Made by a program: the position numbers and the translations under genes. From positions 742,001-806,000 of the forward strand of contig NC_087064.1 in the NCBI RefSeq assembly GCF_963678635.1: a stretch of DNA of 64,000 nt. The letters are read 5' to 3'. Source of the DNA: Symsagittifera roscoffensis (taxonomy: Eukaryota; Xenacoelomorpha; Acoela; Convolutidae). The notes beneath the pieces were generated by a model, which worked only from the letters and a program-made list of their open reading frames with translations, was not told where the DNA came from and searched no databases. Below are positions 58,441 through 64,000 of the stretch, in pieces (within the stretch, counting starts at the first letter, position 1; each line of letters begins with the position of its first letter).

Positions 58441-61400
58441 AACTTCTGATTGGTTGATTAGATCACTGGTTTCACTTCCACCTACCAAAGAGGCAGCTCA
58501 AGTTCCGATTGGTAGATTAGATCACTTGTTTCACTTCCACCACCTAAAGAGGCAGCTCAAGTTCTGATTGGTAGATTAGATCACTTGTTTCACTCCACCT
58601 ACCAAAGAGGCATCTCAACTTCTGATTGGTAGATTAGATCACTGGTTTCACTTCCATCTACCAAAGAGGCAGCTCAAGTTCTGATTTGTAGATTAAATCA
58701 CTTGTTTCACTTCCACCTACCAAAGAGGCAGCTCAAGTTCTGATTGGTAGTTAAGATCACCTGTTTCACTTCCACCTGCCAAAGAGGCAGCTCAAGTTCT
58801 GATTGGTAGATTAGATCACTTGTTTCACTTCCACCTACCAAAGAGGCAGCTCAAGTTCTGATTGGTAGATAAGATCACTTGTTTCACTTCCATCTATCAA
58901 AGAGGCAGCTCAAGTTCTGATTTGTAGATTATATCAATTGTTTCACTTCCACCTACCAAAGAGGCAGCTCAAGTTCTGATTGGTATATAAGATCACCTGT
59001 TTCACTTCCACCTGCCAAAGAGGCAGCTCATGTTCTGATTGGTAGATTAGATCACTTGTTTCACTTCCACCTACCAAAGAGGCAGCTCAACTTCTGATTG
59101 GAAGATTAGATCACTGGTTTCACTTCCACCAACCAAAGAGGCAGCTCAAGTTCTGATTGGTAGATTAGATCACTTGTTTCACTTCCACCACCCAAAGAGG
59201 CATCTCAAGTTCTGATTGGTAGATTAGATCACTTGTTTCACTCCACCTACCAAAGAGGCATCTCAACTTCTGATTGGTAGATTAGATCACTGGTTTCACT
59301 TCCACCTACCAAAGAGGCAGCTCAAGTTCTGATTGGTAGATTAGATCACTTGTTTCACTCCACCTACCAAAGAGGCAGCTCAAGTTCTGATTGGTTGATT
59401 AGATCACTTGTTTCACTTCCACCTACCAAAGAGGCAGCTCAAGTTCTGATTGGTAGATTAGATCACTTGTTTCATTTCCACCTACCAAAGAGGCTGCTCA
59501 ACTTCTGATTGGTAGATTAGATCACTTGTTTCATTTCCACCTACCAAAGAGGCTGCTCAACTTCTGATTGGTAGATTAGATCACTTGTTTCACTTCCAAT
59601 TATCAAAGAGGCAGCTCAAGTTCTGATTGGTAGACTAGATCACTTGTTTCACTTCCACCTACCAAAGAGGCAGCTCAAGTTCTGATTGGTAGATTAGATC
59701 ACTTGTTTCATTTCCACCTACCAAAGAGGCTGCTCAACTTCTGATTGGTAGATTAGATCACTTGTTTCATTTCCACCTACCAAAGAGGCTGCTCAACTTC
59801 TGATTGGTAGATTAGATCACTTGTTTCATTTCCACCTACCAAAGAGGCTGCTCAACTTCTGATTGGTAGATTACATCACTTGTTTCACTTCCACCTATCA
59901 AAGAGGCAGCTCAAGTTCTGATTGGTAGACTAGATCACTTGTTTCACTCCACCTACCAAAGAGGCATCTCAACTTCTGATTGGTTGATTAGATCACTGGT
60001 TTCACTTCCACCTACCAAAGAGGCAGCTCAAGTTCTGATTGGTAGATTAGATCACTTGTTTCACTTCCACCACCCAAAGAGGCAGCTCAAGTTCTGATTG
60101 GTAGATTAGATCACTTGTTTCACTCCACCTACCAAAGAGGCATCTCAACTTCTGATTGGTAGATTAGATCACTGGTTTCACTTCCATCTACCAAAGAGGC
60201 AGCTCAAGTTCTGATTTGTAGATTAAATCACTTGTTTCACTTCCACCTACCAAAGAGGCAGCTCAAGTTCTGATTGGTAGTTAAGATCACCTGTTTCACT
60301 TCCACCTGCCAAAGAGGCAGCTCAAGTTCTGATTGGTAGATTAGATCACTTGTTTCACTTCCACCTACCAAAGAGGCAGCTCAAGTTCTGATTGGTAGAT
60401 AAGATCACTTGTTTCACTTCCATCTACCAAAGAGGCAGCTCAAGTTCTGATTTGTAGATTATATCAATTGTTTCACTTCCACCTACCAAAGAGGCAGCTC
60501 AAGTTCTGATTGGTAGATAAGATCACCTGTTTCACTTCCACCTGCCAAAGAGGCAGCTCATGTTCTGATTGGTAGATTAGATCACTTGTTTCACTTCCAC
60601 CTACCAAAGAGGCAGCTCAACTTCTGATTGGAAGATTAGATCACTGGTTTCACTTCCACCAACCAAAGAGGCAGCTCAAGTTCTGATTGGTAGATTAGAT
60701 CACTTGTTTCACTTCCACCACCCCAAGAGGCAGCTCAAGTTCTGATTGGTAGATTAGATCTTTTGTTTCACTCCACCTACCAAAGAGGCATCTCAACTTC
60801 TGATTGGTAGATTAGATCACTGGTTTCACTTCCACCTACCAAAGAGGCAGCTCAAGTTCTGATTGGTAGATTAGATCACTTGTTTCACTCCACCTACCAA
60901 AGAGGCAGCTCAACTTCTGGTTGGTTGATTAGATCACTTGTTTCACTTCCACCTACCAAAGAGGCAGCTCAAGTTCTGATTGGTAGATTAGATCACTTGT
61001 TTCATTTCCACCTACCAAAGAGGCTGCTCAACTTCTGATTGGTAGATTAGATCACTTGTTTCATTTCCACCTACCAAAGAGGCTGCTCAACTTCTGATTG
61101 GTAGATTAGATCACTTGTTTCACTTCCACCTATCAAAGAGGCAGCTCAAGTTCTGATTGGTAGACTAGATCTTTTGTTTCTTTTCCACCTACCAAAGAGG
61201 CAGCTCAAGTTCTGATTGGTAGATTAGATCACTTGTTTAATTTCCACCTACCAAAGAGGCTGCTCAACTTCTGATTGGTAGATTAGATCACTTGTTTCAC
61301 TTCCACCTACCAAAGAGGCAGCTCAAGTTCTGATTGGTAGATTAGATCACTTGTTTCATTTCCACCTACCAAAGAGGCTGCTCAACTTCTGATTGGTAGA

Positions 61401-61500
61401 TTAGATCACTTGTTTCATTTCCACCTACCAAAGAGGCTGCTCAACTTCTGATTGGTAGATTAGATCACTTGTTTCACTTCCACCTATCAAAGAGGCAGCT
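58441..61500. repeat. Domain 12: 1,530-bp (26-mer) tandem duplication
   Basis: Constant 1,530-bp offsets are seen for GGTTGATTAGATCACTGG (58,451/59,981), ATATCAATTG (58,931/60,461) and TATCAAAGAGG (59,601/61,131). Copies are 58,441-59,970 and 59,971-61,500. The unit is twenty-six monomers less four bases. Differences are few (for example CACCCAAAG versus CACCCCAAG, and CACTTG versus CTTTTG). It is the longest clean tandem copy in the window. Confidence 0.87.
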
Positions 61501-64000
61501 CAAGTTCTGATTGGTAGACTAGATCACTTGTTTCACTTCCACCTACCAAAGAGGCAGCTCAAGTTCTGATTGGTAGATTAGATCACTTGTTTCATTTCCA
61601 CCTACCAAAGAGGCTGCTCAACTTCTGATTGGTAGATTAGATCACTTGTTTCATTTCCACCTACCAAAGAGGCTGCTCAACTTCTGATTGGTAGATTAGA
61701 TCACTTGTTTCATTTCCACCTACCAAAGAGGCTGCTCAACTTCTGATTGGTAGATTAGATCACTTGTTTCACTTCCACCTATCAAAGAGGCAGCTCAAGT
61801 TCTGATTGGTAGACTAGATCACTTGTTTCACTTCCACCTACCAAAGAGGCAGCTCAAGTTCTGATTGGTAGATTAGATCACTTGTTTCATTTCCACCTAC
61901 CAAAGAGGCTGCTCAACTTCTGATTGGTAGATTAGATCACTTGTTTCATTTCCACCTACCAAAGAGGCTGCTCAACTTCTGATTGGTAGATTAGATCACT
62001 TGTTTCACTTCCACCTATCAAAGAGGCAGCTCAAGTTCTGATTGGTAGACTAGATCACTTGTTTCACTTCCACCTACCAAAGAGGCAGCTCAACTTCTGA
62101 TTGGTAGATTAGATCACTTGTTTCATTTCCACCTACCAAAGAGGCTGCTCAACTTCTGATTGGTAGATTAGATCACTTGTTTCACTTCCACCTACCAAAG
62201 AGGCAGCTCAAGTTCTCATTGGTAAACTAGATCACTTGTTTCACTTCCACCTACCAAAGAGGCAGCTCAACTTCTGATTGGTAGATTAGATCACTTGTTT
62301 CACTCCACCTACCAAAGAGGCAGCTCATCTTCTGATTGGTAGATTAGATCACTTGTTTCACTCCACCTAACAAAGAGGCATCTCATCTTCTGATTGGTTG
62401 ATTAGATCACTTGTTTCACTTCCACCTACCAAAGAGGCAGCTCAAGTTCTAATTGGTAGATTAGATCACTTGTTTCACTTCCACCTACCAAAGAGGCAGC
62501 TCAAGTTCTGATTGGTAGACTAGATCACTTGTTTCAATTCCACCTACCAAAGAGGCACCTCAACTTCTGATTGGTAGACTAGATCACTTGTTTCACTCCA
62601 CCTACCAAAGAGGCAGCTCAACTTCTGATTGGTAGATTAGATCACTTGTTTCACTTCCACCTACCAAAGAGGCAGCTCAAGTTTTGATTGGTAGACTAGA
62701 TCACATGTTTCAATTCCACCTACCAAAGAGGCAGCTCAACTTGTGATTGGTAAATTAGATCACTTGTTTCACTCCACCTACCAAAGAGGCAGCTCAACTT
62801 CTGATTGTTAGATTAGATCACTTGTTTCACTTCCACCTACCAAAGAAGCAGCTCAAGTTCTGATTGGTAGATTACATCACTTATTTCCCTTCCACCTACC
62901 AAAGAAGCAGCTCAAGTTCTGATTGGCAGATCAGATCAATTGTTTCACTTCCACCTACCAAAGAGGCAGCTCAACCTCTGATTGGTAGATTAGATCACTT
63001 GTTTCACTTCCACCTACCAAAGAGGCAGCTCAAGTTCTGATTGGTAGATTAGATCACTTTTTAACTCCTCCTACCAAAGGGGCAGCTCAACTTCTGATTG
63101 GTAGATTAGATCACTTGTTTCACTTCCACCTACCAAAGAGGCAGCTCAAGTTCTGATTGGTAGATTAGATCACTTGTTTCAATTCCACCTACCAAAGAGG
63201 CAGCTCAACTTCTGATTGGTAGATTAGATCACTTGTTTCATTTCCACCTACCAAAGAGGCTGCTCAACTTCTGATTGGTAGATTAGATCACTTGTTTCAT
63301 TTCCACCTACCAAAGAGGCAGCTCAAGTTCTGATTGGTAGACTAGATCACTTGTTTCAACTCGACCTACCAAAGAGGCAGCTCAACTTCTGATTGGTAGA
63401 TTAGATCACTTGTTTCACTCCACCTACCAAAGAGGCAGCTCAACTTCTGATTGGTAGATTAGATCACTTGTTTCACTTCCACCTACCAAAGAGGCAGCTC
63501 AAGTTCTGATTGGTAGACTAATTCACTTGTTTCAATTCCACCTACCAAAGAGGCAGCTCAACTTCTGATTGGTAGATTAGATCACTTGTTTCACTCCACC
63601 TACCAAAGAGGCAGCTCAACTTCTGATTGTTAGATTAGATCACTTGTTTCACTTCCACCTACCAAAGAAGCAGCTCAAGTTCTGATTGGTAGATTACATC
63701 ACTTGTTTCCCTTCCACCTACCAAAGAAGCAGCTCAAGTTCTGATTGGCAGATCAGATCAATTGTTTCACTTCCACCTACCAAAGAGGCAGCTCAACTTC
63801 TGATTGGTAGATTAGATCACTTGTTTCACTTCCACCTACCAAAGAGGCAGCTAAAGTTCTGATTGGTAGATTAGATCACTTTTTCACTCCTCCTACCAAA
63901 GGGGCAGCTCAACTTCTGATTGGTAGATTAGATCACTTGTTTCATTTCCACCTACCAAAGAGGCTGCTCAACTTCTGATTGGTAGATTAGATCACTTGTT
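61501..64000. repeat. Domain 13: GGCTGCTCAAC groups and an 822-bp duplication
   Basis: TATCAAAG with GGTAGACTAG closes groups of CATTTCCACC/GGCTGCTCAAC monomers at 61,131, 61,485, 61,780 and 62,016. Spacings of 354, 295 and 236 bp are exactly 6, 5 and 4 monomers, a clear copy-number ladder. From 62.5 kb the pattern changes: ATTACATCAC at 62,871/63,693 and TCAGATCAATTG at 62,931/63,753 show an 822-bp (14-mer) duplication that runs on past the window end. Confidence 0.82.

Larger units (their letters stand above)
1..64000. repeat. 59-bp satellite DNA array filling the window
   Basis: The motif CTACCAAAGAGGCAG recurs every 59 bp from the first line (positions 17, 76, 135) to the last, with occasional 58-bp steps. 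This gives about 1,085-1,090 head-to-tail monomers. All copies are in one orientation; I saw no reverse-complement monomer and no foreign insertion. The consensus is about 42% G+C and free of CpG. Stops (TGA, TAG, TAG) fall in two of three forward frames of each monomer, and the 59-bp length shifts the frame at each step, so no long ORF survives. A pure array of this size is typical of eukaryotic constitutive heterochromatin (known of satellites); the exact chromosomal site is inference. I do not recognise the family. Both array ends lie outside the window. Confidence 0.98.

Noticed and set aside
1-64000. CRISPR array
   Set aside because: The period of 59 bp could suggest repeat plus spacer, but there are no unique spacers. 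The entire 59 bp is repeated, in over a thousand copies.
1-64000. CENP-B box
   Set aside because: I looked for the TTCG...CGGG pattern in the consensus and main variants. The consensus has no CpG and none of the CpG variants provides both halves.
1-64000. Telomeric or simple microsatellite repeats
   Set aside because: The TAGATTAGAT doublet is internal to the monomer and not expanded. No run of TTAGGG or TTTAGGG or other short unit is present.
1-64000. An undescribed protein-coding or defence system
   Set aside because: No frame longer than 74 codons exists on either strand that I could see, and the window is entirely tandem repeat. There is no support for any coding system.

Overview
The whole 64,000-base window is one uninterrupted tandem array of a 59-bp satellite monomer, with about 1,085 to 1,090 copies, all head to tail in the same orientation. 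It starts and ends inside the array, so neither flank is visible. I found no gene, no RNA gene, no transposon and no unique-sequence island. The monomer is about 42% G+C and its consensus contains no CpG. A pure array of this size points to constitutive heterochromatin of a eukaryote (pericentromeric, centromeric, subtelomeric or a knob-like block). I do not recognise the family and cannot name the organism.

Each monomer is built the same way. A left arm CTACCAA is followed by a 20-bp spacer and a right arm TTGGTAG, giving a 7-bp dyad. After it come a TAGATTAGAT doublet and two TCACTT motifs 9 bp apart. Single-base deletions (58-bp monomers) are common, and a few monomers are strongly shortened (two 22-bp deletions, one of 34 bp, one of 8 bp, and a 54-bp form). 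Because 59 is not a multiple of 3 and each monomer carries stops in two frames, no long reading frame can persist.

On top of the monomer lies a layered higher-order repeat (HOR) organisation, which is the real content of the window. In order: 1-3,935 has 471/236/707-bp HORs; 3,936-5,780 is a disordered degenerate stretch; 5,781-14,120 has 529-bp (9-mer) and 471-bp (8-mer) HORs; 14,121-19,980 has a TTCCGATTGG family with a 646-bp duplication; 19,981-26,004 has 4-mer and 766-bp (13-mer) HORs; 26,005-28,475 is a 1,235-bp (21-mer) duplication; 28,476-39,560 is dominated by three monomer classes (A, B, C) forming a 176-bp trimer, with 881-, 407-, 759-, 584- and 1,343-bp derivatives; 39,561-45,210 has 1,119- and 1,410-bp duplications; 45,211-47,264 is mixed; 47,265-49,740 has a 940-bp duplication carrying a displaced island of A/B/C monomers; 49,741-58,440 has 1,407-, 822-, 411- and 352-bp duplications; 58,441-61,500 is a 1,530-bp (26-mer) duplication; 61,501-64,000 has an 822-bp duplication whose rare variants match those at 26-28 kb.

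Nothing here encodes a protein system. The interesting biology is satellite evolution: in-register unequal exchange caught at chimeric monomers, displaced HOR families, lineage-specific gain of one CpG per monomer in the A/B/C trimer, and strengthening or loss of the dyad in particular classes. Domain borders are approximate, from reading by eye. HOR periods were measured as distances between diagnostic variants.
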